Shown in pieces: positions 41,663 to 50,035 of a DNA stretch of 64,000 bases (positions are counted from its first letter, which is position 1; every line of letters starts with the position of its first letter). The notes beneath the pieces are model-generated. The model was not told the origin of the DNA, ran no database searches, and saw only the letters and a list, made by a program, of their open reading frames with translations. Origin of the DNA: Paeniglutamicibacter antarcticus_C (GTDB lineage: Bacteria > Actinomycetota > Actinomycetes > Actinomycetales > Micrococcaceae). Made by a program: the position numbers and the translations under genes. The stretch spans positions 62,001 through 126,000 of the forward strand of contig NZ_BAABLK010000034.1 in the NCBI RefSeq assembly GCF_039544305.1, given 5' to 3'.

Positions 41663-43558
41663 ATGGACGCATTCTCCGCAGCCAGCCTGTCCTTGGCACT
41701 CTGTGCGGCATTGATCTATGTGGTACTGCGCTTCATGGCGGCAGACCCGGCGTCACGGGCCAACACCACAGGCGTATCCCGCCATGCATTGTGGACCGCG
41801 GTGATTGCGTTCTTTGCCAGCGGCACCTCCGGCCTGTCCAACCTCTGGGCCACCGCAGAGGGGAACCCCGCGAACGCAACCGGCTTTGAACACCTCGCCG
41901 TGCACGCGGCGGCCCCTGGATTCTGGCTCGGTGCGGTCTACCTGATTGGCCAGTACACGTGGCCGCGGCACCTGCAACCGGTGCGAACCGCGTCCCTGGA
42001 AGTACGCAGCGCCAAGAAAGTGGTTCCCCGATACCTTGCAGGGGTGCTGCTCCTCGTCACGCTGTTGAGTTCCATCGCCATCGCCGCCGCGTGGAACGAC
42101 GCCGGCGCGCCCTCCCGCACCGGATACGACGCCGGCGCTTGGAGCTCGGTGGAAGGCCCGGAAAGCGGGGGGCTTGATGATTCCGGACAGCCCTTCCTCC
42201 AGGGCTTCGCGGGGGAAACCGACCAATTCGGCAATCCCGTTGATGCCGACGGGAACATTCTCTCCGCGGACCAGATCGATCAGCTGCGCGCCGATGGAGA
42301 GATGATCTCACTCCCGGGCATCGACGGCACCGGGCCCGGCTCCGTGGTGGGTCCATACTTGGCAGGCGGGTTGGGCCTGGTCTTGGCCAGTGTTGCGGGC
42401 ATCACGATCCTGGTGATCCGGCGCCCGCCATTGCAAACCCTTGACGCGGAAGAAAACAACATCCTGCGCAGGGTGTGGATCAACAGGCTGCTGCGCACCG
42501 CGGTGATCGTGGTCTCCGGCTTTGGCGCCATGTCCCTGCAGTACCTGGCACAGGGCATGGATGCACGCGCCGCTTGGGGACTTTCGACGGATTCCCGGGG
42601 CACAGGTGAAGGCCGCGCCGAGTCCCTCGCCGGATGGCTGGTAAACGCCAATGGCATCTGGATGATCGTGGCGGTGATAGCGATGGCAGCTTGGGCTCCC
42701 CCGCAGCTCTCGTTCTTAGACCCCGCCGTTGGCCCGGGCACCGCCTGGCACTCGCTCGCCTATTCCAACGCCCGCGACCTGCTGTTCCTTGCCCAAGGCA
42801 TCTCGGTCGCGTTGGTCATCGTCATGGTGATTCTTCCTTCCGGGCTATCGACCCGGGGTTCCAGCAGCTGGGAGATCGTCAACGAAAACGGTGAAGAGGT
42901 CCACAAACTCATTTCCTCCACCGGACCGGGAAGGCTGGAGGAACTTGCATCACTGGCCGGTGCCCTGGCGTTGCTGGCCCTGGGCTATTTCCTGATCCAG
43001 GCGTTGGCAGCCCATGGCGTCTCTCGCCGCTTGGGCACCGGGGCAAGACCAGCCGTTGTCCGCTCTTCATTGCTTCCGGCTTGGTTCATCGCCACCATCG
43101 GCTGCGGCACCGCCGCGGGCCTGGCAAGCATCGTTGTCTTCGCGATGGAAGCACCACCGGAAATCGCGCCCGCCGCCTGGTGGTTCCTGGGAGCCATGAT
43201 CCTAGCCGGTTTGCTTGCCTGGGCGCTGCACCGCATCGCGTGCACACGAGGTGCGTTGGCCGGTGCAAGCCGGGGTGAAGACCGTAGGATTCGAATCCTC
43301 GTGGCCCATCGCGGGGCCCGGGTCTTCGGCGGTGTAGGCCTGCTGGTGGCATCGAGCCTGGCCAACCTCGATTACTGGGCGTCGAGTTCCCTCTCATACT
43401 CGGATCACGTCGCCGCCGACGTGGGACCCTCTGCCAGCCAGGTGGTGACCCTGGTACTGGGCCTTGTGCTGTGTTTCATTCCGGCGTCAACCGCCATGCG
43501 CGGATCCCGGACCGACTCGCCAACCCAACGCGCGAGCACGAGCGGGAGAAGCCATTGA
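41663..43558 (+). CDS. Large polytopic membrane protein coupled to a GntR regulator
   Basis: A 631-residue protein with about eleven hydrophobic segments. An Asp/Gly-rich extracytoplasmic stretch (about residues 150-230, for example DADGNILSADQIDQL) separates the fourth and fifth. No ATPase, transporter signature or catalytic motif is visible, and no ABC ATPase gene accompanies it, although YtrA regulators often control ABC exporters. Its TGA overlaps the TTG start of the regulator. I do not recognise the family. Confidence 0.8.
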   Translation: MDAFSAASLSLALCAALIYVVLRFMAADPASRANTTGVSRHALWTAVIAFFASGTSGLSNLWATAEGNPANATGFEHLAVHAAAPGFWLGAVYLIGQYTWPRHLQPVRTASLEVRSAKKVVPRYLAGVLLLVTLLSSIAIAAAWNDAGAPSRTGYDAGAWSSVEGPESGGLDDSGQPFLQGFAGETDQFGNPVDADGNILSADQIDQLRADGEMISLPGIDGTGPGSVVGPYLAGGLGLVLASVAGITILVIRRPPLQTLDAEENNILRRVWINRLLRTAVIVVSGFGAMSLQYLAQGMDARAAWGLSTDSRGTGEGRAESLAGWLVNANGIWMIVAVIAMAAWAPPQLSFLDPAVGPGTAWHSLAYSNARDLLFLAQGISVALVIVMVILPSGLSTRGSSSWEIVNENGEEVHKLISSTGPGRLEELASLAGALALLALGYFLIQALAAHGVSRRLGTGARPAVVRSSLLPAWFIATIGCGTAAGLASIVVFAMEAPPEIAPAAWWFLGAMILAGLLAWALHRIACTRGALAGASRGEDRRIRILVAHRGARVFGGVGLLVASSLANLDYWASSSLSYSDHVAADVGPSASQVVTLVLGLVLCFIPASTAMRGSRTDSPTQRASTSGRSH

Positions 43559-43935
43559 CCGCGCTGGTCACCGTCGATCTGCGCGACGCGACTCCCGCGT
43601 TCGAGCAGATCCGCACGCAGATCGCCTCGTTGATCGCCGTAGGGCAGCTGGCCGACGGGTCCCGGCTTCCCACCGTGCGGGCTCTGGCCGGGGACTTGGG
43701 CGTTGCCACCGGTACCGTGGCGCGCGCCTACAAGGAACTTGAGGCACTCGGCCTGATCGAAAGCAGACGGCGGCTGGGGACCGTGGTGACCCATGCTCCG
43801 AGCTCCACCACCGTGGATGCCGAGGGCGGGATCTACGCAAAGATCACCGAATTGATCGCCGCCGCACGCGCCGCGGGCATCGAGGACGCCACCTTGCTGG
43901 CGCTTCTGCGGGGCCGGCTGCGCGCTGGCGGCTAG
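43555..43935 (+). CDS. YtrA-subfamily GntR transcriptional regulator
   Basis: A 126-residue repressor with the TTG start at 43555 (TTGA overlap with the preceding stop) behind GGGAGAA. The winged helix-turn-helix is AFEQIRTQIASLIAVGQLAD with LPTVRALAGDLGVATGTVAR. The C-terminal part is only about 45 residues, with no ligand-binding UTRA or FCD domain, which defines the YtrA subfamily. It most likely controls its own operon through the inverted repeat at 41609-41640. Confidence 0.88.
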   Translation: MTALVTVDLRDATPAFEQIRTQIASLIAVGQLADGSRLPTVRALAGDLGVATGTVARAYKELEALGLIESRRRLGTVVTHAPSSTTVDAEGGIYAKITELIAAARAAGIEDATLLALLRGRLRAGG

Positions 43936-44089
43936 GCATTTATAAGGAACCTCGCTACCGCGATGGCGAAGTGGAACGTGAATACGGGCTGCCGGTGGAG
44001 GGTTTGACCTGCTAAGCCCGTACCGAGGCAGCGGTCATGCTGCCCGGGGCCCGGGCAAGACGGATCGCCGGGGCGGCTAGACTGAAGCG

Positions 44090-44893
44090 GTGAGAATTCA
44101 AACCCCTTATGAGGATCTGCTGCGTGACGTATTGGCCCATGGCACTGCCAAGGGCGATCGCACCGGCACCGGAACCTCGAGTGTCTTTGGCCGACAAATG
44201 CGTTTTGACCTGTCGGAGTCCTTCCCGTTGATCACCACCAAGCGGGTGCATTTCAAGTCCGTTGCCGTGGAACTGCTGTGGTTCCTGCGCGGGGATTCGA
44301 ACACCGCCTTCCTGCGCGAGAACGGCGTGAAGATCTGGGATCAGTGGGCGGATGCCGACGGGGAGCTCGGGCCGGTCTACGGGGTGCAGTGGCGCTCCTG
44401 GCCCACGGCCGACGGGCGGCACATCGACCAGATCTCCCAGGTCATGGACTCCCTGAAACAGAACCCGGAATCACGCCGGCACATCGTCTCGGCGTGGAAC
44501 GTCGCGGAAATCGAAAACATGGCGCTGCCGCCGTGCCATGCGTTCTTCCAGTTCTACGTGGCCGACGGCAAACTCTCCTGCCAGCTTTACCAGCGCAGCG
44601 CCGACATGTTCCTGGGCGTTCCGTTCAACATCGCCTCCTATGCGCTGCTGACCGCCATGGTGGCGGACCAGCTGGGGCTGGAACCCGGCGAGTTCATCTG
44701 GACCGGCGGGGATACCCACATCTACGACAACCACCGTGAACAGGTCGCCGAGCAGCTCACGCGCACCGCGTACCCGTACCCCCGCCTGTGCATCGCACGC
44801 ACCCCCGACTCCATCTTCGAGTACACCCTTGATGACTTCGTGATCGAGGGCTACCAACACCACCCGACGATTAAGGCCCCCATCGCCGTATGA
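44090..44893 (+). CDS. thyA: Thymidylate synthase
   Basis: A 267-residue enzyme converting dUMP to dTMP with methylene-tetrahydrofolate. The nucleophile is Cys149 in ALPPCHAFFQFY; the phosphate-binding QLYQRSADMFLGVPFNIASY and the Asn site follow. The start is GTG (MRIQTPYEDLLRDVLAHG), and a TAGACT hexamer ends only 6 bases before it, so the mRNA is probably leaderless. It is the first gene of a four-gene set joined by ATGA overlaps. Confidence 0.97.
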   Translation: MRIQTPYEDLLRDVLAHGTAKGDRTGTGTSSVFGRQMRFDLSESFPLITTKRVHFKSVAVELLWFLRGDSNTAFLRENGVKIWDQWADADGELGPVYGVQWRSWPTADGRHIDQISQVMDSLKQNPESRRHIVSAWNVAEIENMALPPCHAFFQFYVADGKLSCQLYQRSADMFLGVPFNIASYALLTAMVADQLGLEPGEFIWTGGDTHIYDNHREQVAEQLTRTAYPYPRLCIARTPDSIFEYTLDDFVIEGYQHHPTIKAPIAV

Positions 44894-45462
44894 GCAATAA
44901 CAACGAAGGCGCCGGACACCGCGCCAACACCAACGCCAGCGAACGCATCGGCATGATCTGGGCCGAAGCGGCCAACCACGTCATCGGCAAGGACGGGTCG
45001 ATGCCCTGGACCCTGCCCGAGGACATGGCCTACTTCAGGTCAACCACCACCGGGCACCCGGTGATCATGGGCCGCAAGACCTGGGAATCGTTCCCGGAAA
45101 AGTTCCGACCGCTGCCCGATCGCACCAACATCGTGATCACCCGCGATGCCTCGCGCCACCAGGAACTCACCAACTCCGGCGCGATACCCGTGGCCACGGC
45201 ACTGGAAGCGCTGAAGGCTGCCCGCGCCGGCGCCGGCGCCCAAGAGATCTGGGTGATCGGAGGCGGCGAGATCTACGGGCTCTTCGCCGAGGCCGCCCAG
45301 TTGGCCCTCCGGACCCTCATCAATGCCGAACCGGAGGGCGATACCAAGGCCCCGATACTCGATGGATCGTGGTCCAAGGTGCTCAGCGAACCGGACACCG
45401 GCTGGAGCACCGCCAAGAACGGTACGCAGTACCGTATCGAAGCATGGGAGAAGAAGGCATGA
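44890..45462 (+). CDS. folA: Dihydrofolate reductase
   Basis: A 190-residue enzyme regenerating tetrahydrofolate after thymidylate synthesis. The core begins at residue 21 (IGMIWAEAANHVIGKDGSMP), with the proton-donor Asp/Glu in WTLPEDMAYF. HPVIMGRKTWESFPEKFRPL binds NADPH and folate, and WVIGGGEIYGLF completes the cofactor site. The first 20 residues are a hydrophilic extension. The ATG overlaps the thyA stop. The thyA-folA pairing makes functional sense because ThyA consumes the reduced folate. Confidence 0.95.
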   Translation: MSNNNEGAGHRANTNASERIGMIWAEAANHVIGKDGSMPWTLPEDMAYFRSTTTGHPVIMGRKTWESFPEKFRPLPDRTNIVITRDASRHQELTNSGAIPVATALEALKAARAGAGAQEIWVIGGGEIYGLFAEAAQLALRTLINAEPEGDTKAPILDGSWSKVLSEPDTGWSTAKNGTQYRIEAWEKKA

Positions 45463-45704
45463 AAGAGAGCATCAAAGCCTTGAAGGCCAACCCCGAGGCC
45501 CTGTTCGTCCTGGGCTACATGCTCTTCCCGCTCTTCGCACTGGTCTTTGCCGGGTTGGGCCTCTTTTTGATCATCACCGGGTCAAAGATCGTGGGATTGA
45601 TCCTGATCCTGACGATCACCCAGCTCTTCGCCTTTGGTTCTTTGAAGGCAGTGGGCACCCGCAAGCGGTTGCTGGCCGAACAGGACACCGGCACGGGTCG
45701 ATGA
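45459..45704 (+). CDS. Small membrane protein in the thyA-folA operon
   Basis: An 81-residue protein with two hydrophobic helices (LFVLGYMLFPLFALVFAGLG and SKIVGLILILTITQLFAFGS). Its ATG overlaps the folA stop and its stop overlaps the next ATG, so it is translated in series. Role unknown; the coupling to folate genes may only reflect shared expression. Confidence 0.8.
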   Translation: MKESIKALKANPEALFVLGYMLFPLFALVFAGLGLFLIITGSKIVGLILILTITQLFAFGSLKAVGTRKRLLAEQDTGTGR

Positions 45705-46159
45705 GCGAGGCTCCGCGCAAGCCCAAAAGCATGTTCCGGTACTACGACCCCGAACGCGACAAGCGTGACAAGGCGGTCATCCTTGCCCATGACGAGGCCA
45801 TGACCCGGGGCGAGGCCCGGTGCCTGGTGCGCACCGTCGACGGCGAACTCTTCAGCTACAAGAAGGAAGAGATCGGCTTCGTCACCGGCGGCCCCGGGCC
45901 CAAGATCGCCAGCGGCCCGGGCATGCTCGTCGGCGGCACCCTGTTCTGGCTGGCAACCTTGGCCTTGGGTATCTTTGCCTTCATCGACCAGGGTCCCACG
46001 CCCGGGGAACGGACGGGCATGTATTTCGTCACGGCCTTTTTGGCAGCCGGCGGCTGGTACTTCATGCACCTGGGCCTGGCCGAACACCGGGCACGCAAAC
46101 TGCGCAAGGCCCGCGGGGTGCCCAAGCCCTCGCTGCAAGCACCCCTGCACCTGCCGTAA
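45701..46159 (+). CDS. Membrane protein with cytoplasmic N-terminal domain, thyA-folA operon
   Basis: A 152-residue protein. The first 75 residues are charged (FRYYDPERDKRDKAVILAHD), two hydrophobic helices follow (about 76-98 and 108-125), and the C-terminus is basic. It is coupled to the previous gene by ATGA and is the last member of the operon. I do not recognise the family. Confidence 0.75.
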   Translation: MSEAPRKPKSMFRYYDPERDKRDKAVILAHDEAMTRGEARCLVRTVDGELFSYKKEEIGFVTGGPGPKIASGPGMLVGGTLFWLATLALGIFAFIDQGPTPGERTGMYFVTAFLAAGGWYFMHLGLAEHRARKLRKARGVPKPSLQAPLHLP

Positions 46160-46223
46160 CCTTTATCTGCAGCGGTTCGTAACCGAATCCGCTCCCGGGG
46201 CCCGCACCCCTTAAGCTGGATCC

Positions 46224-47342
46224 ATGACTTCTTCCGTTGGCTTTGTTGGTTACCGTGGCATGGTCGGCTCCGTCCTGATGCAACGCATGCAGGACGAGGG
46301 CGACTTCGCGAACCTTGATCCCGTGTTCTTTTCTACCTCCAATGCAGGCGGTGCCGCCCCGGCATTTGCCGAAGGTGCCCCTTCCCTGCAGGACGCCTAC
46401 GACCTTGACACCCTGGCCAAACTGCCGATCATCGTTACGGCCCAAGGCGGGGACTACACCGCAAAGATCCATGGCAATTTGCGTGCCCGCGGCTGGGACG
46501 GACTGTGGATCGATGCCGCCTCCACCCTGCGCATGAACAATGACTCGGTGATCGTGCTTGATCCGATCAACCGCAACGTCATCGATGCCTCGCTGGCTTC
46601 GGGCACCAAGGACTTCATCGGCGGGAACTGCACCGTCTCGTGCATGCTCATGGGCCTGGGCGGATTGTTCAAGAACGGGCTTGTCCAGTGGGGCACGGCG
46701 ATGACCTACCAGGCAGCCTCCGGCGGCGGGGCCCGTCACATGCGCGAACTGCTGACCCAGTTCGGCGAGATCAACAACCACGTCTCCGGCGAACTGGACG
46801 ACCCGGCCTCGGCGATCCTGGAGATCGACCGCAAGGTGCTTGCCGCCCAGCGCGGAGGCCTGGACGCAACCCAGTTCGGCGTGCCGCTTGCCGGCTCGCT
46901 GATCCCGTGGATCGATGCGGACTTGGGCAACGGGCAGTCCAAGGAGGAGTGGAAGGCCGGGGTCGAGACCAACAAGATCCTGGGCAATACCAACTCAAAC
47001 AAGGTCGTCATCGACGGGCTGTGCGTGCGCATCGGGGCCATGCGCTCACATTCCCAGGCACTGACCCTCAAGCTCACCGAGGACCTCTCGGTCACCGAGA
47101 TCGAGAAGATCCTGGCGCAGGACAACGAATGGGCCAAGGTGGTGCCGAACACCAAGGAAGCCACCGTTGACGCGCTGACGCCCGTTGCCGCCTCCGGCAC
47201 CCTGGATATCCCGGTGGGCCGCATCCGCAAGCTCGAGATGGGCCCGAAGTACATTTCCGCCTTCACCGTCGGGGACCAGCTGCTTTGGGGCGCCGCCGAA
47301 CCGCTGCGCCGCATGCTGGCCATCGCGCAGGGCCGCCTCTGA
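46224..47342 (+). CDS. asd: Aspartate-semialdehyde dehydrogenase
   Basis: A 372-residue enzyme that reduces aspartyl phosphate for lysine, methionine, threonine and diaminopimelate synthesis. The Rossmann start is SVGFVGYRGMVGSVLMQRM. The catalytic Cys136 is in GGNCTVSCMLMGLGG, and the substrate-binding block lies around RIGAMRSHSQALTLKL. It resembles the longer Gram-negative-type Asd. This copy is intact; a decayed second copy lies 5 kb downstream (52368-52821), with a nearly identical terminator. Confidence 0.96.
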   Translation: MTSSVGFVGYRGMVGSVLMQRMQDEGDFANLDPVFFSTSNAGGAAPAFAEGAPSLQDAYDLDTLAKLPIIVTAQGGDYTAKIHGNLRARGWDGLWIDAASTLRMNNDSVIVLDPINRNVIDASLASGTKDFIGGNCTVSCMLMGLGGLFKNGLVQWGTAMTYQAASGGGARHMRELLTQFGEINNHVSGELDDPASAILEIDRKVLAAQRGGLDATQFGVPLAGSLIPWIDADLGNGQSKEEWKAGVETNKILGNTNSNKVVIDGLCVRIGAMRSHSQALTLKLTEDLSVTEIEKILAQDNEWAKVVPNTKEATVDALTPVAASGTLDIPVGRIRKLEMGPKYISAFTVGDQLLWGAAEPLRRMLAIAQGRL

Positions 47343-47358
47343 CCCACACAGCCACGCG

Positions 47359-47415
47359 AAAGCCGGCCGTCGCTTCCTTTCCCCCTCACCGGGGCGGAAC
47401 CGTCGGTCGGCTTTT
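47359..47415 (+). terminator. asd terminator
   Basis: An AAAGCCGGCCGTCG arm pairs with CGTCGGTCGGCTTTT with one wobble and one mismatch across a loop of about 25 bases. T-rich sequence follows. The same element recurs at 52838-52894. Confidence 0.8.
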
Positions 47416-47795
47416 CCTTTTGCCGTACCCTAGTCGAGAATTTATAAGTGGTTCTCTCGGCGCGTTACCTTCAACGCGGGAGCAAAGGAGGTACAGAATC
47501 GGCGTATCCACCCCCGGCATGCTTGAAGATAGATGTGGACGAGGATCTGGCCACCCGCGCCACAGCACTCCAAGTTTGCGGCCAGGTAATTGCGAAAGAA
47601 CCGCCTTAGAACGGGTTCCGTACCTCCCCGGATCGGGATCAGTCCCCGGACTTATGACGCCGATATGATGACGTTGGCCTTGATGCAGACCTTGCATGGA
47701 ATCGTTTCCGAGGCCCTTTGATTGCGCCATGCTAGGGAGCTCCACGCCGCGATGCTTCCCTAGCGTCCCGGGAAAAACCTGGCCTCAGCAGACGG
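47416..47795. other. Non-coding or decayed DNA after asd
   Basis: No intact gene is visible. One short plus-strand frame near 47525-47610 (LKIDVDEDLATRATAL) resembles the start of a RelB/DinJ-type antitoxin and then meets a stop. This could be a fragment of a lost module, but the match is short. Confidence 0.35.
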
Positions 47796-48403
47796 TTGCA
47801 TAGGCGATACCCGACGATGGACTGGCTCATCGGCACCTTAGCCAAGAGCACCGCGATCTACATCGAAGATGTCCGGGTCGTTGATTTGAAACCGGTCAAA
47901 TGTGCACGCAAGCGGCAGACGGAGCACCGTTCAGACTTGACCAGATGGGCCGAACATGGGTTCCGCGCTTCCCATAACCGGTATTTCTGTGGTTTGCACC
48001 TGCATTTGGTCTGCAACTTGCAAAAGCTGCCGGTTGGCTCCGCGCTGACCGGGGCGAAGACCGATGAACGCCTGGTTTTCCTCGATATCCTCGCCGGCAC
48101 CTAAACCATGAACCAGGCCGGGCCGATGGGAACCGCCAGTTCCTCATCGAGGATTAGACCTACTTCGGGACCGAATTTGAGAACACCGTGAACCGCATAG
48201 GGATCGGGCCTCTTCAAGCGCTCCGAAAGGGCGAGAAACCGCGACTACGACGGCCGTTCTTGATGCTCATCGAGTCCATCAACGACACCCTCAAAGGTCA
48301 GCTTGACCCTTACCGGCACGGTGCCCCGGGCGCGGCCAGCGTTACAGTCCGTGTCCTGAAGCGCCTGTTGGCCATGACGCTAGCGATTTGGCATAACGAG
48401 TAA
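47796..48403 (+). mobile_element. IS982-family transposase remnant
   Basis: Two frames carry pieces of one transposase. The first, 47796-48104, has VRVVDLKPVKCARKRQTEH, GFRASHNRYFCGLHLHLVCN and ALTGAKTDERLVFLDILAG. The second, 48188-48403, has LIESINDTLKGQLDPYRHG and VTVRVLKRLLAMTLAIWHNE. These match the DDE core and C-terminus of IS982-type transposases. The reading frame is broken between them and the N-terminal third is missing, so it is inactive. I found no clear terminal inverted repeats. Confidence 0.8.
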
Positions 48404-48774
48404 AACGGGGTCGCTTACTGGTCGCCTACCAGCGGTCGCCCCATAGAACTACTCATCCAGAATCGTCCGAAGTTCGCCCCTCCACTGGAACATTTAGAAA
48501 CTCACATCCTGGTCACTTGCTAGGACGCCTTTCCGGAAATAATCAACTAGTATGCGTTTCCCCATCAAAACTGTCATCGAGCTGTCCATCGCGAAGCACT
48601 CGGGTGAGTCGTAAAGAAAATATTTACACAAGTCAGCGTCAGGATTCTCATGCACGCTAAATAATCTATCTTGTGGCTTTAATGATGATTCCCGTCTGTT
48701 ATGGTAGTCATTTCAGGCTTCGTCGGTTCTAGTCAGATACAACTGCGAAGCCACAAACCAGGGGAGAAACACAC
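48404..48774. other. A+T-rich upstream region of the surface-protein operon
   Basis: Noticeably richer in A/T than its surroundings and without a gene. It contains a likely extended -10 element (TGTTATGGT at 48697-48705). A GGCTTCG/CGAAGCC hairpin (48716-48722 with 48746-48752) would sit in the 5' leader just before the GGGGAGAA ribosome-binding site. This is probably the promoter of the operon. Confidence 0.5.
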
Positions 48775-49284
48775 ATGAGCACCGTAATGAACAAGAACGC
48801 ATCGAAGCTGGGCCGCAAGAAGAAGATCACACTGGTCACGGCAGCACTGTTGGCCGTCGGCGCTGGCGCAGCCATCGCCTACTGGACCGTGGGCGGCGCG
48901 GGGACAGGAACTGCAGTCACTGGCACCAGCACCGACATTGTTGTCAACCAGACCACTGTCGTTACGCCCATGTACCCAGGCGACACCGCCCAGACGCTCA
49001 GCGGCACCTTCGACAACCTCACCAACAATGGCGGCCCGGTCTATGTCGGGACGGTAACGGCAGCCATCGTCTCGGTCGACAAAGCGGGCGGCGCCGCTGC
49101 GGGTACTTGCGAAGCGGCGGATTACACCCTCACGGATGCGGCGATGACGGTTAATGAAGAAGTGCCGGCCGGCTCCGAGGTGGGCTCGTGGACCGGTGCG
49201 ACGATCCAGTTCAAAAACAACTTAGAAGAGAACCAGGACGCTTGCAAGGGCGCCACCGTCAACCTCGCGTACACGGTCAGCTAG
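48775..49284 (+). CDS. SipW-type exported surface protein (first gene, probable major subunit)
   Basis: A 169-residue protein behind GGGGAGAA. The N-terminus is basic (KLGRKKKI) with a hydrophobic core and then AIAYWTVGGAGTGTA. This resembles SipW-dependent TasA/camelysin-type signals, with an aromatic pair just past the cleavage region. The mature part is Thr/Val/Gly-rich and likely all beta. It has VVTPMYPGDTAQTLSGTFDN and two Cys (in GTCEAADYTL and QDACKGATV) that could form a disulfide. It resembles a widespread but uncharacterised actinobacterial exported family. A strong hairpin after it suggests higher expression than the downstream genes. Confidence 0.8.
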   Translation: MSTVMNKNASKLGRKKKITLVTAALLAVGAGAAIAYWTVGGAGTGTAVTGTSTDIVVNQTTVVTPMYPGDTAQTLSGTFDNLTNNGGPVYVGTVTAAIVSVDKAGGAAAGTCEAADYTLTDAAMTVNEEVPAGSEVGSWTGATIQFKNNLEENQDACKGATVNLAYTVS

Positions 49285-49310
49285 ATCCTCTTAATCATTT
49301 AGTTCAGATC

Positions 49311-49340
49311 ACCGCCCGTCCCGGTCCCGGGATGGGCGGT
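49311..49340 (+). terminator. Intra-operon stem-loop after the first surface-protein gene
   Basis: A 14-bp stem with one G-T pair (49311-49324 with 49327-49340), a 2-base loop and only a short TT run following. It is likely a partial terminator or mRNA stabiliser that raises expression of the first gene relative to the next three. Confidence 0.65.
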
Positions 49341-49375
49341 TTCGCTGCGAGGCAAGGGAAAGTCAGGTGGGCTAG

Positions 49376-50035
49376 GTGAGCGTGTTTACGCTTCCACGTT
49401 GGCCTTTCTCATGGATGATAGCCAGCGGTGTCGGCCTACTCGCTGTCTTCGCGTTCCTGCTCACCACCCTCAACACGCCCCCGATTACGATTGTGCTGGC
49501 TTCAAGCTCCTCCACCTTCAAGATCGACGGCGAAATCCGGGCGATGCCGACTGATTCCCCCGCCACAATCCAATGTGAGGGCCCTACAGCCATGCTGATC
49601 CCCGGGGTGACCCGATGCCTGGTCTACCAGGTACACAACACGCTGGACCGACCGATTGAGGTCCAGAACATCACGATGCGCCTTGACCCGAGCTTCCCCT
49701 CTCCACCCTCGGGCTGCTCAGCCGAAAAACTGCTTCTGCCAAGCTTCTCCGGAGTGTTACAGGTGCCTGCGAACGGACACGCTGAGACCGCGGGCCTGCC
49801 GATCCAGCTCAAGAACACCCCCACCAACCAAGACAATTGCCGAGAGAAGATGCTGCACTTCACCTTCGTCGGGGCCGCGACCTACACAGAGCCAAGCAGC
49901 CCCGGACCCAACCAAGACCTGCCCGGAACCGGCGCAGCCCTCGGCGGGCTCATACTTGGTGCTGGCCTCCTGGTTTCGGCGGGTTGGATTCTGCTCGCTG
50001 CGGCCAAGCGTCGCCGTGACAAGGCATCCTCATGA
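49376..50035 (+). CDS. LPXTG-anchored surface protein
   Basis: A 219-residue protein starting with GTG. One N-terminal hydrophobic segment (WMIASGVGLLAVFAFLLTTL) acts as signal or anchor. The extracytoplasmic domain has three Cys and a block IPGVTRCLVYQVHNTLDRPI typical of beta-sandwich stalks. The end is a textbook sortase signal: DLPGTGAALGG, a hydrophobic helix and AAAKRRRDKASS. It is probably the wall anchor for its neighbours. The only sortase gene in the window is at 6889. The next gene overlaps it by ATGA. Confidence 0.85.
   Translation: MSVFTLPRWPFSWMIASGVGLLAVFAFLLTTLNTPPITIVLASSSSTFKIDGEIRAMPTDSPATIQCEGPTAMLIPGVTRCLVYQVHNTLDRPIEVQNITMRLDPSFPSPPSGCSAEKLLLPSFSGVLQVPANGHAETAGLPIQLKNTPTNQDNCREKMLHFTFVGAATYTEPSSPGPNQDLPGTGAALGGLILGAGLLVSAGWILLAAAKRRRDKASS

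Noticed and set aside
44090..44893. Phage-type or resistance-type thymidylate synthase
   Set aside because: Length, Cys149 context and pairing with folA are those of the ordinary cellular enzyme.
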